From: Pseudoflavonifractor sp. An44
GTDB lineage: Bacteria > Bacillota > Clostridia > Oscillospirales > Oscillospiraceae
DNA: 53,204 bases
Direction of reading: 5' to 3'
Assembly: GCF_002161675.1 (NCBI RefSeq)
Contig: NZ_NFIH01000017.1
Span: 1 to 53,204 of the forward strand
In this document: in pieces, positions 24,244 through 33,190 of the stretch
How positions within the stretch are numbered: position 1 is the first letter of the stretch
Layout: the number at the start of each line of letters is the position of its first letter
Program-made: the position numbers and the translations under genes
Notes under the pieces: model-generated
Databases searched by the model: none
Told to the model about the DNA's origin: nothing
The model's input: the letters and a program-made list of their open reading frames with translations, nothing else

Positions 24244-24867
24244 TTACCCCTGGAACTTCTGCACCAGATTGTCCCACCACTCCAGAACCTTAAAGCGCAG
24301 GACGTATTCTCCGTCCTGGCCGGAGATGAGGGAGATCTGGTCCTCACTGAGTACCCCGGAGGCGGAGGTCTCCACGCTCTCCTCACTCACTGACCCCACG
24401 CACAGAGGAGGGTACACCACGCACCACCAGTTGTGGCCCACCCCATCCCCCAGAATCACCTGGAGGGAGCGGTAGGTGCCGGCGGGCAGCGCGAAGTCGG
24501 TGTACTCCCGGGTGGGAAACCACACGTCCTGAATGGACACGGTGATGGGGTAGTCCATCCCCGTTTCACGGAGTACCTGCGCCCCCGCCTGGGCCAGCTC
24601 GTTGAGGTGGGGCTCCAGGGCCTGCTGGGCTTGCTGCTGACCCTGTACCCCATCCAGATAGGGGGTGGCGGCGGAGAGAATGGCGTCCCGCACCTGGAGC
24701 TTCACCGCCTGGTCGGCGTCGCTGTCCGAGTTGGCCACCACGTGGAGGCGCAGCACCTCGTCGGCCAGAGCGCTTTGGGTGACGCTGGCCCACATGCCGA
24801 TGGTGAGGAGGATGGCGAAGGCCATGAGAAGGGCTGCTTCCCAGCGGTACAAACGATGGGTATACAT
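24244..24867 (-). CDS. spoIIR: Stage II sporulation protein R (SpoIIR)
   Basis: SpoIIR is the forespore-made signal that triggers SpoIIGA processing of pro-sigma-E in the mother cell. The 207-residue product has an N-terminal membrane/signal helix (WEAALLMAFAILLTIGMWA). It is followed by the family signatures LRLHVVANSDSDADQAVK and VRDAIL, and GHNWWCVVYPPLC. The ATG at 24867 lacks a good ribosome site, and an inverted repeat ends just before it; a longer in-frame extension to 24951 crosses that repeat. The start is therefore less sure than the identity. It is the clearest sign that the organism can sporulate. Confidence 0.9.
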   Translation of the reverse strand: MYTHRLYRWEAALLMAFAILLTIGMWASVTQSALADEVLRLHVVANSDSDADQAVKLQVRDAILSAATPYLDGVQGQQQAQQALEPHLNELAQAGAQVLRETGMDYPITVSIQDVWFPTREYTDFALPAGTYRSLQVILGDGVGHNWWCVVYPPLCVGSVSEESVETSASGVLSEDQISLISGQDGEYVLRFKVLEWWDNLVQKFQG

Positions 24868-24870
24868 AAA

Positions 24871-24924
24871 AAACACCGTCCTAAGTAAGAGATTGAAGTC
24901 TCTTACAGTATGGACGGTGTTTTT
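24871..24924. repeat. Inverted repeat abutting the spoIIR start
   Basis: AACACCGTCC (24872-24881) and GGACGGTGTT (24912-24921) enclose a second stem TAAGAGA/TCTCTTA. In both directions the outer stem is followed by a T run. It acts as a bidirectional terminator, or holds the spoIIR ribosome-binding region in a hairpin. Confidence 0.75.
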
Positions 24925-25045
24925 ATTGTTTAGTCCAAAAAATGCAAGCATTTTTTGGAGGGGATGCAGCCATGAGAGAATTATAATTTGTGCCGCTGTG
25001 GCGGCACACCATAATTATTCATTATTCACTATTCATTCTTCATTA

Positions 25046-25066
25046 CATCCTGACTGTGTCAGGATG
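25046..25066 (-). terminator. Hairpin after ispE
   Basis: CATCCTGAC/GTCAGGATG forms a 9-bp stem directly after the ispE stop. Beyond it lies an AT-rich imperfect repeat of ATTCATT units (25008-25045) and another hairpin, GTGCCGC/GCGGCAC, at 24989-25007. There is no good T-tract. Confidence 0.45.
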
Positions 25067-25906
25067 TCAGACCGGCTGGCACACAAACACGTCTTTGTAC
25101 TGCTCCCCCAGCACCTGGGCGGCCTTGCGGGCGGTGCCCTCGTCCTGGTAGAGCCCAAACACGGTGGGGCCGCTGCCCGACATGACAGCCCCCAGAGCGC
25201 CGTACTCAATGAGGGTGGACTTGATTTCGTCCACCGTTTGGCGGTGGCGGGGCTCCAGCACGTCCTCAAAGACGTTGTACAGCCGCCGCGCCACCCCCTG
25301 CAAGTCGCCCGCCTCCAGGGCCTTCACCAGACCCTGAGTGTCGGGGCGACAGGTGATTTTCTTCACATTCACCCGGCCAAACAGCTGGGGGGTGGAGATG
25401 GGGAAGGGGGGCTTGCACACCACGATATAGCAGGGGGGCAGAGGGGAGATGGGGGTGACCCGCTCCCCTCGGCCCTCCACCAGGGCGGTGCTCCCCACCA
25501 CGCAGTAGGGCACGTCGGAGCCCACGGTGGCTCCAATGTCCGCCAGCTCCAGGGGGGACAGATTGGTGTGGTACATCTCATTCATGGCCCGCAGCACGGC
25601 GGCGGCGTCAGAGCTGCCCCCCGCCATGCCCGCACACACGGGGATGTGCTTGTCAATGTGGATGTCCAGCACCTCCCCCTGCCCGGTGGCCGAGCGGAAG
25701 GCAGCGGCGGCCTTTTGGGCCAGGTTGCTGTCGTCGGAGGGGAGAAAGGACAGGTTGGTGGACATGCTACCCTCACCGGGGGTGAGGGTGAGGGTGTCGG
25801 TGAGGTCGATGGACACCATCACCATCTGCAAGTCGTGGAAGCCATCGTCCCGGCGGCGGAGAATGTCCAGGGACAGATTCAGCTTGGCATAGGCTTGTTT
25901 CTCCAT
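25067..25906 (-). CDS. ispE: 4-diphosphocytidyl-2-C-methyl-D-erythritol kinase
   Basis: IspE phosphorylates CDP-methylerythritol in the MEP route to isoprenoids. The 279-residue GHMP kinase begins MEKQAYAKLNLSLDI, with the typical N-terminal KLNL. The ATP loop is IPVCAGMAGGSSDAAAVLRA, and the C-terminal motif is GAVMSGSGPTVFGL. The ATG at 25906 follows GCGGAGGATGCAC. It is the last gene of a leftward run after thrH, separated by 16 bp; a shared transcript is likely. Confidence 0.95.
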   Translation of the reverse strand: MEKQAYAKLNLSLDILRRRDDGFHDLQMVMVSIDLTDTLTLTPGEGSMSTNLSFLPSDDSNLAQKAAAAFRSATGQGEVLDIHIDKHIPVCAGMAGGSSDAAAVLRAMNEMYHTNLSPLELADIGATVGSDVPYCVVGSTALVEGRGERVTPISPLPPCYIVVCKPPFPISTPQLFGRVNVKKITCRPDTQGLVKALEAGDLQGVARRLYNVFEDVLEPRHRQTVDEIKSTLIEYGALGAVMSGSGPTVFGLYQDEGTARKAAQVLGEQYKDVFVCQPV

Positions 25907-25922
25907 GTGCATCCTCCGCCCT

Positions 25923-26525
25923 TTAGTCCATGGCGGCCTCAATGGCCTCCAGCAACTGGTCGTACTCCTCCAGGGCGGGCACTTCGGGGTGCTCGGCCTG
26001 GATGGCGGGGGTGCTCTTGAAGAGGAACCCGGCCTTGCTGGCCCCGATCATGCCCAGGTCGTTGTAGCTGTCCCCAGCGGCGATGGTGGTAAAGCCCGCC
26101 GACTGGAGAGCCTTCACCGTGGTGAGCTTGGACTGGGGGCAGCGCATCTGGTGCCCGGTGATGGTGCCGTCCGGGGCCACCTCCAGGGTGTTGCAGAAGA
26201 TGGTGGGCCAGCCCAATTTTTTCATCAGGGGCTGGGCAAACTGCTCGAAGGTGTCGCTGAGGATGATGACCTGGGTCTTCTCCCGCAGAGCGTCCAGGAA
26301 CTCCTTGGCCCCGGGCAGAGGGTCCAGGGTGGCGATGGTCTCCTGGATGTCGGACAGTTTCAGCCCGTGCTGGGCCAGAATATCCAGGCGATAGCGCATC
26401 AGCTTGTCGTAGTCCGGTTCGTCCCGGGTGGTGCGCTCCAGCTCGGGGATGCCCCGGGCCTGGGCGAAGGCAATCCAGATCTCAGGGACCAGCACGCCCT
26501 CCAAATCCAGACAGGTGATGTACAT
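25923..26525 (-). CDS. thrH: ThrH-type phosphoserine phosphatase / homoserine phosphotransferase
   Basis: A 200-residue HAD-family enzyme. The nucleophile motif is CLDLEGVLVPEIW, where the family has DxEGVLVPE in place of the usual DxDxT. Further motifs are IILSDTFEQFAQPL (motif II Ser), a Lys in QSKLTTVKAL and AAGDSYNDLGMIG (motif IV acids). ThrH makes phosphohomoserine by transfer from phosphoserine and also acts as phosphoserine phosphatase. The ATG at 26525 follows AAGGAGGAACCGGCT. It is 27 bp downstream of an aminotransferase gene, which suggests an amino-acid operon. Confidence 0.9.
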   Translation of the reverse strand: MYITCLDLEGVLVPEIWIAFAQARGIPELERTTRDEPDYDKLMRYRLDILAQHGLKLSDIQETIATLDPLPGAKEFLDALREKTQVIILSDTFEQFAQPLMKKLGWPTIFCNTLEVAPDGTITGHQMRCPQSKLTTVKALQSAGFTTIAAGDSYNDLGMIGASKAGFLFKSTPAIQAEHPEVPALEEYDQLLEAIEAAMD

Positions 26526-26552
26526 AGCCGGTTCCTCCTTTTTCATATATGG

Positions 26553-27719
26553 TTACAGGGTGCCCAAGAACCGCTCCAGGCGGGTGAGGGCCTCGGTGAG
26601 GTTTTTCATGGAGGCGGCGTAGCAGGCCCGTACAAAGCCCTCGCCGCCGGGTCCGAAGGCAGAGCCGGGGATCACCGCCACGTGCTCCTGCTCCAGGAAC
26701 CGGTCGCAGAACTCCTCGCTGGACAGTCCGGTGGAGCGGATGCAGGGGAAGACGTAGAAGGCACCCCGGGGCTCGAAGCAGTCCAGCCCCAGCTGGCGGA
26801 AGCCATCCACCAGGAAACGGCGGCGGCCGTCGTACTCCTGCTTCATGGTCTCAATGTCCCGGTCCCCGTGTTCCATGGCCTCGATGGCGGCGTACTGGCT
26901 GGTGGTGGGAGCGGACATGATGCCGTACTGGTGCAGCTTGGTCATGGCGGCGATGAGCTCCTTGGGTCCGCACACGTACCCCATACGCCAGCCGGTCATA
27001 GAATATGCCTTGGAGAAGCCGTTGATGACAATGGTGCGCTCGTACATGTCGGGAATGTTGGCCATGGACACGTGGTGCTGGCCATAGGTGAGCTCGGCAT
27101 AGATCTCGTCGGACACCACCATAATATTGGTACCCCGCAGCACCTCCGCCAGGGCCTCCAAATCCTCCCGGTGCATGATGCCGCCGGTGGGGTTGTTGGG
27201 GAAGGGGAGCACCAGAATCTTGGTGCGGGGGGTGATGGCGGCTTTCAGCTCCTCGGGGGTGAGGCGGAACTCGTTTTCCACCTTGGTCTCCACGTACACG
27301 GGTACGCCGTGAATCATGGACACCAGGGGCCCATAGCACACGAAGGAGGGGGTGGGGATGATGACCTCGTCCCCCGGCTCCAGCAGACAGCGGAAGGCCA
27401 AATCCAGGCCCTCACTGCCGCCCACGGTGACCAGGGTCTGGCCGATGGGCTGATACTCCAGGTCAAACCGCCGCTTCAGATAGCGGCAGATGGCCCGGCG
27501 CAGGTCGGAGAGTCCGGCGTTGGGGGTGTACTTGGTAAAGCCCTTTTCCAGGGAGTAGATACCCGCATCCCGGATGTGCCAGGGGGTCTGGAAGTCCGGC
27601 TCTCCCACGCCCAGGGAGATGGCGTCGTCCATCTCCGCCATGATGTCGAAGTATTTCCGAATGCCGGAGGGAGGCACTTCCTGAATGCGCTGGCTTAAAA
27701 TCTGTTTATAATCCATCAT
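26553..27719 (-). CDS. Class I/II PLP aminotransferase
   Basis: A 388-residue fold-type I aminotransferase of the aspartate/MalY-PatB-related group. It shows SLGVGEPDFQTPWHI, YTPNAGLSDLRRAI, PFPNNPTGGIM (Asn and Asp/Tyr binding PLP), SDEIYAEL and NGFSKAYSMTGWRMGY, which carries the Schiff-base Lys; the C-terminal RACYAAS holds the substrate Arg. Likely substrates are aromatic or aspartate-type amino acids; sequence alone does not decide. Its start overlaps the stop of the Lrp-like regulator (aATGA), so the two are coupled. Confidence 0.92.
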   Translation of the reverse strand: MMDYKQILSQRIQEVPPSGIRKYFDIMAEMDDAISLGVGEPDFQTPWHIRDAGIYSLEKGFTKYTPNAGLSDLRRAICRYLKRRFDLEYQPIGQTLVTVGGSEGLDLAFRCLLEPGDEVIIPTPSFVCYGPLVSMIHGVPVYVETKVENEFRLTPEELKAAITPRTKILVLPFPNNPTGGIMHREDLEALAEVLRGTNIMVVSDEIYAELTYGQHHVSMANIPDMYERTIVINGFSKAYSMTGWRMGYVCGPKELIAAMTKLHQYGIMSAPTTSQYAAIEAMEHGDRDIETMKQEYDGRRRFLVDGFRQLGLDCFEPRGAFYVFPCIRSTGLSSEEFCDRFLEQEHVAVIPGSAFGPGGEGFVRACYAASMKNLTEALTRLERFLGTL

Positions 27720-28195
27720 TCCAATACGAACCTCTCTTCCTGTTCCTCCTGCACCGGGAAAATCAGGTGCTTCTCTTTGTATTTCTTCAGGATGAAGTGG
27801 GTGGCGGTGCCGGTGACGCCCTCCATGGGGGCCAGCTTCTCACCCACGAACCGGGCCACCTCCTGCAAGGTGCGTCCCGAGATGATGACGGTGAAGTCGA
27901 AGGAACCGCTCATCAAAAAGAGGGATTCCACTTCATCATATTGGTAAATGCGCTGGGCAATGCGGTCGAAGCCGTCGCCCCGCTGGGGGGTGACCTTCAC
28001 CTCAATGAGGGCGGTGACAGACTCCCGGTGGGTACGGTCCCAGTCCACAATGGCCTTGTAGCCCAGAATCACACGATTCTTCTCGTAGTCGGCAATGGCT
28101 GCTGCCACGTCCTCCTGGGTAGAACCGGTCATAGATGCCAATTGAGCGGGGGTGAGGGTGCAATCATTTTCCAAAAGTTGCAGCAGCTGTTTCAT
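27716..28195 (-). CDS. Lrp/AsnC-family transcriptional regulator
   Basis: A 159-residue regulator with an N-terminal helix-turn-helix (MKQLLQLLENDCTLTPAQLASMTG, about residues 1-55). The C-terminal RAM/AsnC ligand-binding domain runs about 65-145 (ALIEVKVTPQRGDGFDRIA, LMSGSFDFTVIISG). The ATG at 28195 follows AAAGGAGGACGTACC; a much longer in-frame extension upstream overlaps its own promoter. It is translationally coupled to the aminotransferase, which it probably controls in response to an amino acid. Confidence 0.92.
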   Translation of the reverse strand: MKQLLQLLENDCTLTPAQLASMTGSTQEDVAAAIADYEKNRVILGYKAIVDWDRTHRESVTALIEVKVTPQRGDGFDRIAQRIYQYDEVESLFLMSGSFDFTVIISGRTLQEVARFVGEKLAPMEGVTGTATHFILKKYKEKHLIFPVQEEQEERFVLE

Positions 28196-28274
28196 GGTAC
28201 GTCCTCCTTTGCTTATTTCACCGCTTTTTCTCCCTGCAACCCGGGGGTTGTATGGAGAAATGTGGTTGAAACGT

Positions 28275-28303
28275 ATTATACACTTTACCATAGTGCAATG
28301 CAA
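28275..28303 (-). promoter_or_regulatory. Promoter of the lrp-aminotransferase-thrH-ispE run
   Basis: On the minus strand TTGCAT (28303-28298), a 17-bp spacer and TATAAT (28280-28275) precede the Lrp-like gene by about 80 bp. Confidence 0.75.
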
Positions 28304-28384
28304 TCCCCATTGTGGGGCGGAGAAAGGTGGGATTTTGCTTCTTGCAAGATTTGTAAAAAGGTGCTTCCCATGGTGGGAGGGGAG

Positions 28385-28393
28385 TGGTATAAT
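28385..28393 (+). promoter_or_regulatory. Promoter of the V-type ATPase operon
   Basis: TGGTATAAT is an extended -10 element 62 bp before the first ATPase gene. The -35 region is weak. It is divergent from the Lrp promoter. Confidence 0.6.
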
Positions 28394-28454
28394 ATGCAGT
28401 TGTGTGAATTGATACAAATTCATGGTGCAATTTAGAAAGAAGGAGGCAGTGTGG

Positions 28455-28775
28455 ATGGACTATACCATGCTAATTGACCGAATTCTGGAAGCAGAACGAT
28501 CTGCCCGGGATGTAGCGGAAGAGGTAAAGACCCAGAAAGCCAATTTCGAGGCAGAATTGGAGCAGGAAAAGGCTGCAATTCGACAGAAGTATCTGGATCG
28601 CGCCAAAGCCTGGCTGGAGGAGCTGAAAAGCCAGGAGGAAGAGAAGAAAGAGCAGCTGATTGCTGCCCAGAAGGTGCGTTTGGATGACGCAAACGCCAAA
28701 ATGGAGCGGGCGTACACTCGGTATGGGGACAACTGGGTGCATACGTTGTTCCACCAGACGGTTGACATTCCGTGA
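28455..28775 (+). CDS. V-type ATPase peripheral-stalk subunit G/H
   Basis: A 106-residue, highly charged, almost entirely helical protein (ERSARDVAEEVKTQKANFEA, then AKAWLEELKSQEEEKKEQL). This is the coiled-coil expected of the peripheral stalk subunit that pairs with subunit E. The ATG at 28455 follows AAGGAGGCAGTGTGG. It is the first gene of the ATPase operon and overlaps subunit C by 4 bp. The assignment rests mainly on coiled-coil character and position. Confidence 0.8.
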   Translation: MDYTMLIDRILEAERSARDVAEEVKTQKANFEAELEQEKAAIRQKYLDRAKAWLEELKSQEEEKKEQLIAAQKVRLDDANAKMERAYTRYGDNWVHTLFHQTVDIP

Positions 28776-29806
28776 GCGCCGGATATGAGGCCCTGGCCAC
28801 CAAGGCCAAGGCCATCTATGGCAAGCGCATCACCCGGCAGGACCTGGAGCATCTGGCCGGGATGCGCTCGGTGGACGACGTGCTGGCCGAGCTGCGCCAG
28901 CTGCCTGGGTGGAGCCATGCAGCGGAGCATCTGCCCCAAGATGCTCTCTTGACCCGTGCCACCCTGGAGACCGCTCTGCGGGAGCAGATTCGCCGGGAAT
29001 ACCTGAGCTTGATGGCCTTTGTGCCCCACAAGGACCGGGCCGTCATGGGCTTTCCCATTATGCGGGCGGGGATGGACGAGATCTTGGCCGCCCTGCGCCA
29101 CCTCCACGCCAGTATTTATAAGGAAGTGGAGCCGCTTCCCCCGGCCTTTATGAGCCACACCCGGGTGGATGTGCAGGCCCTGCGCCGCTGCACCACCTAT
29201 GACGGGCTGGTGGAGGCCACACGGGGGAGTATCTACCACGACGCCCTGGAGCGGCTGCGCTCCGCCGACGGTGCTCTGCCCGACTACGGCGTCACCGAGG
29301 CGCTGCTCAACGGGGTATACTACCAAAAGCTCCAGTCCATCATCCGCCGGAAATACGACGGAGATGTGCGCCGGATTATGGAGAAATCCGTGGGCAGTCA
29401 GGTGGATATGCTCAACCTCATGCACATTTTGCGCATGAAGCGGTATTTCCCCCAGGAGGACAACTACCTGCCGGTGCTGCTGCCCTACCACTACAAGCTC
29501 AAACCCCAGATGATTCACGCCATGTGTGCCGCCCCCAACGCTGAGGCGGTGCTGGAGCTGGCCCAGCAGACCCCCTATGGCCGCATCTTTGACCAGCATA
29601 GCGGGGAGGACTTGAATTATCTCTACACCGCCACCATTTACCGCACCAGCCGCCGCCAGCTGATGATGGGCAAACCCTCCATTTACAGCGCCGTGGCGCT
29701 GATGAACCTGCGAGAGATCGAGCTCAAAGCGGTGGTGTCCGCGGTGGAGGCGGCAAAATACCAGATGGCCCTGAATCCGTCCATACTGGACATGATGGAC
29801 CGCTGA
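28772..29806 (+). CDS. V-type ATPase subunit C
   Basis: A 344-residue protein of the AC39/subunit C family, the helical funnel that couples the central shaft to the membrane rotor ring. It contains three similar helical segments, for example QVDMLNLMHILRMKRYF and ATIYRTSRRQLMMGKPSI. The start is a GTG at 28772 overlapping the preceding stop (GTGA). Placement before subunit I is unusual, since in many Firmicutes operons C follows E. Confidence 0.88.
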   Translation: MSAGYEALATKAKAIYGKRITRQDLEHLAGMRSVDDVLAELRQLPGWSHAAEHLPQDALLTRATLETALREQIRREYLSLMAFVPHKDRAVMGFPIMRAGMDEILAALRHLHASIYKEVEPLPPAFMSHTRVDVQALRRCTTYDGLVEATRGSIYHDALERLRSADGALPDYGVTEALLNGVYYQKLQSIIRRKYDGDVRRIMEKSVGSQVDMLNLMHILRMKRYFPQEDNYLPVLLPYHYKLKPQMIHAMCAAPNAEAVLELAQQTPYGRIFDQHSGEDLNYLYTATIYRTSRRQLMMGKPSIYSAVALMNLREIELKAVVSAVEAAKYQMALNPSILDMMDR

Positions 29807-29817
29807 GGAGGGAGTAC

Positions 29818-31719
29818 ATGTCTGTTCAAGCAATGAAGTTTGTCACGGTCACAGGCCCGCTGCCGGAATTTGAAGCGGTGGTGCGCCAGTGTGTCGTGGA
29901 CCGACCGTTTCACCCGGAGAGCGTGTTACAGGTGATGCACCGCAACAACCACCTGCGGTCCCTGAACATGCCCAACCAGGTGATGCCTCTGCTGCGGCAA
30001 GCAGAGGAAGTGCTCACCCGGCTGGAATTGGAGCCGGAATACCGCCCCTTTGCCGAGGGGGCAGACCTGGAAGAGGGCCAGAGATACCTGGATGACCTCA
30101 CCCAGCAGCTGGACCAGATGGACCAGTGGGAGGAGGCCCTGCGCCAGGAGGAGGCGGACGACCGCTCTTCCGTGTCCCAGCTGGAGAAGCTGGCTGGCAT
30201 CTCGGTGCAGCTGGACACCCTGCGCAACATGGACCACCTGTCCTTCCGCTTCGGGCACCTGCCTGAGGACAGCTACCGCACCTTCTCCGAGGTGCTGGAC
30301 AAGCGAGAGGACTGCTTCTTCTTCCCCACCCACACGGAGAACAACCAAGTGTACGGCTGTTACTTCGCCCTCAAGGCCCGGGAGGAGAAGGTGGACGCCC
30401 TCTTCGACTCCATGCACTTTGTGCCTGTGCCCCTGGACGAGCGCCTGGGCGGCACCGCTCAGGAGGCCATTGAGGCCCTGCGCCACGAGATGGAGGACGA
30501 CGAGCAGACCCTGGGACAGCTGAAAAACCAGCGCCAGGACCTGGCCCGGCAGCAGAAGGACCACCTTTTGAGCCTGCGGTCCTGGCTGTGCCGGGAAAAC
30601 CAGGTCATGGAGATGCGCCGCTTCGGCGCCCGCTCCAAAGAGACCTTCTACCTCATGGGCTGGGTGCCCGAGGACGATCTGCCCGAGTTCTTGGCCCGGG
30701 TGGACGCCTATGGCAAGCTGGACTATGTGGTGGACAAGGCAGAGGAGACCGAGCTGACCCCGCCCACCAAGCTGAAAAATTCCCTGTTGGGCCGGATTTT
30801 CGAGCCCTTCCTGCGGATGTACGGCCTGCCCAACTACCACGAGTATGACCCGTCTTCCTTTATGGCCATCACCTACTGCATCTTCTTCGGCATCATGTTC
30901 GGAGACGTGGGGCAGGGCATTGGCCTGGCCCTCATCGGCCTGTTTTTAGCCACCAAAAAGCACATGTGGCTGGGGAAGATCATCGTCTGCTGCGGCATTT
31001 CCTCCACGATATTTGGATTTGTCTACGGCTCTGTGTTTGGCTTTGAGGACATCCTCCCAGGCTTTAAAATCCTGGAGGGCAACAACGTGGTGTACCTGCT
31101 GGTGGCCTCTCTGGCCATGGGCGTGGTGATGTTGGCCTTTGTGATGGTGCTCAATGTGCTAAACGGCATCCGTCAGCACGACTTTGACAAGATTTTCTTT
31201 GGCCCCAACGGCCTGGCCGGGATGGTGTTCTATTTAGGCCTCATCATTGCCGCTATGGTGACTCTGCTCACCGGGTTCAGCCTGTTCCGGGTGTGGTACG
31301 TCCTGCCGGTGCTGGTGCTGCCCCTGGTCCTCATCCTGTTCCGGGAGCCCCTGTCCGCGCTGGCAGAGGGAAAAGAGGATTGGAAGCCCGAATCCCTGGG
31401 GGCCTTGCTGGTCTCCGGCTTCTTCGAGCTGTTTGAGACCCTGCTGTCCTTCCTCACCAACACCCTGTCCTTCCTGCGTGTGGGCGCCTATGCCATCACC
31501 CACGTGTGTCTGATGCTGGTCATCCACACCATGGCAGGGGCCAACCTCAATCCCATCGTCCTCATTCTGGGCAACCTGTTTGTCATGGGCTTTGAGGGCC
31601 TGCTGGTGGGCATCCAGGTGCTGCGTCTGGAATTCTACGAGCTGTTCGGCCGGTTCTATCAGGACAGCGGCCGGGAGTATAGCCCCCGCATCATTGACTA
31701 TACGGCGAAAAATTCTTAA
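29818..31719 (+). CDS. V-type ATPase subunit I (a subunit)
   Basis: A 633-residue protein. The N-terminal half (1-330) is cytosolic and rich in coiled-coil; the C-terminal half has about seven or eight helices forming the ion half-channels. Family landmarks are PNYHEYDPSSFMAITYCIFFGIMFGDVGQG near 345, and SFLRVGAYAITHVCLM and FVMGFEGLLVGIQVLRLEFYEFF-like (here LEFYELFGRFY) at the C-terminus, which contain the ion-pathway region. The ATG follows GGAGGGAGTAC. Confidence 0.95.
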   Translation: MSVQAMKFVTVTGPLPEFEAVVRQCVVDRPFHPESVLQVMHRNNHLRSLNMPNQVMPLLRQAEEVLTRLELEPEYRPFAEGADLEEGQRYLDDLTQQLDQMDQWEEALRQEEADDRSSVSQLEKLAGISVQLDTLRNMDHLSFRFGHLPEDSYRTFSEVLDKREDCFFFPTHTENNQVYGCYFALKAREEKVDALFDSMHFVPVPLDERLGGTAQEAIEALRHEMEDDEQTLGQLKNQRQDLARQQKDHLLSLRSWLCRENQVMEMRRFGARSKETFYLMGWVPEDDLPEFLARVDAYGKLDYVVDKAEETELTPPTKLKNSLLGRIFEPFLRMYGLPNYHEYDPSSFMAITYCIFFGIMFGDVGQGIGLALIGLFLATKKHMWLGKIIVCCGISSTIFGFVYGSVFGFEDILPGFKILEGNNVVYLLVASLAMGVVMLAFVMVLNVLNGIRQHDFDKIFFGPNGLAGMVFYLGLIIAAMVTLLTGFSLFRVWYVLPVLVLPLVLILFREPLSALAEGKEDWKPESLGALLVSGFFELFETLLSFLTNTLSFLRVGAYAITHVCLMLVIHTMAGANLNPIVLILGNLFVMGFEGLLVGIQVLRLEFYELFGRFYQDSGREYSPRIIDYTAKNS

Positions 31720-32190
<471 letters not shown>

Positions 32191-32211
32191 TGGGGAAGCG
32201 GGGAGCGAACC

Positions 32212-32517
32212 ATGCGTTACTTTGTCATCTCCGATAATACGGACACCCAAGTGGGTCTGCGCCTGGCGGGCGTGGAGGGCGTGGTAGCCCGCAGCAAAGA
32301 GGAGGCGGAGAAGGCCATTCAAAAGGCTCTGGCCGACGACACGGTGGGCATTCTGCTCATCACCGAGAGCCTGGCCCAGCTGTGTGCCGACCAGCTGGGG
32401 GATTGGAAGATGAGTGGCCGCACCCCCCTGGTGGTGGAGATTCCAGACCGACATGGAACTCGCAACCACGATGCCATTGGCCGATACATCCGGGAGGCCA
32501 TTGGAGTCAAGCTCTAA
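32212..32517 (+). CDS. V-type ATPase subunit F
   Basis: A 101-residue Rossmann-like central-stalk subunit. It begins MRYFVISDNTDTQVGLRLAG and contains the family pattern GILLITESLA (ILIT in the consensus) and PLVVEIPD. The ATG at 32212 lies 21 bp after subunit K. It links rotor subunits D and C. Confidence 0.92.
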   Translation: MRYFVISDNTDTQVGLRLAGVEGVVARSKEEAEKAIQKALADDTVGILLITESLAQLCADQLGDWKMSGRTPLVVEIPDRHGTRNHDAIGRYIREAIGVKL

Positions 32518-32557
32518 CTGGACAGGCAAGTCCCATATGACAAGGAGGGATCTCAAC

Positions 32558-33175
32558 ATGCCAGAACAAACCGAAAAGCTGCTTCACTTCACCGAAGAGG
32601 TGGTGCGCAACGCCGCCCAGCAGAGTGAGCAGATGAAGAAAGAATTGGAAGAGCAGCGGGCTGCCGCTCTGGCAGAGGCCAAAATTGAGGCCAAGGACGC
32701 TGCCCGGTCCTATTACGATAAGGAGGCCGCCCGTATCCGGGCGGAGTCCGGCCGGGAGGTGTCCCGGCACCTGATGGACAGCAAGCGCCAGATTTACCTG
32801 CGCCGCAAGGAGATCACCCAGGAAGTGTTTGAGCAGGTGTGTGAGCGCATCCGCACCTTCACCGGCACCCCTGACTACTATGACCACATGGTGCAGATGC
32901 TCCGCCGTGCCATGGAGCAGCTGCCCGGGGCTCAGGAGGTGACGGTGCAGCTGCGGGGGGAGGACATGTCCTTCGCCCCCAAGCTCTCCGCCGCCCTGGC
33001 CCCGGTAAAGGTGGAGTGCCAGGAGGGAAGCTTCTCCCTGGGCGGCTTCATCCTCCAGTGCAGCCAGTTAGGGCTGCGGGTGGACTGCTCCTTCGACAAC
33101 CGGCTGGACGAGTTGGCCGGCCACTTCGCCGAGTCCTTCGGGCTGTCCCTGTCCGATGACTTGGACGAGATGTAA
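32558..33175 (+). CDS. V-type ATPase subunit E
   Basis: A 205-residue peripheral-stalk subunit. The N-terminal 80 residues are a long charged helix (SEQMKKELEEQRAAALAEAK) that should pair with the G/H subunit; a globular C-terminal domain follows. The ATG at 32558 follows AAGGAGGGATCTCAAC. A longer in-frame extension overlaps subunit F and is rejected. Here E lies after F and directly before A, away from its usual place near K. Confidence 0.88.
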   Translation: MPEQTEKLLHFTEEVVRNAAQQSEQMKKELEEQRAAALAEAKIEAKDAARSYYDKEAARIRAESGREVSRHLMDSKRQIYLRRKEITQEVFEQVCERIRTFTGTPDYYDHMVQMLRRAMEQLPGAQEVTVQLRGEDMSFAPKLSAALAPVKVECQEGSFSLGGFILQCSQLGLRVDCSFDNRLDELAGHFAESFGLSLSDDLDEM

Positions 33176-33190
33176 GGAGGGGGAAGTGGA

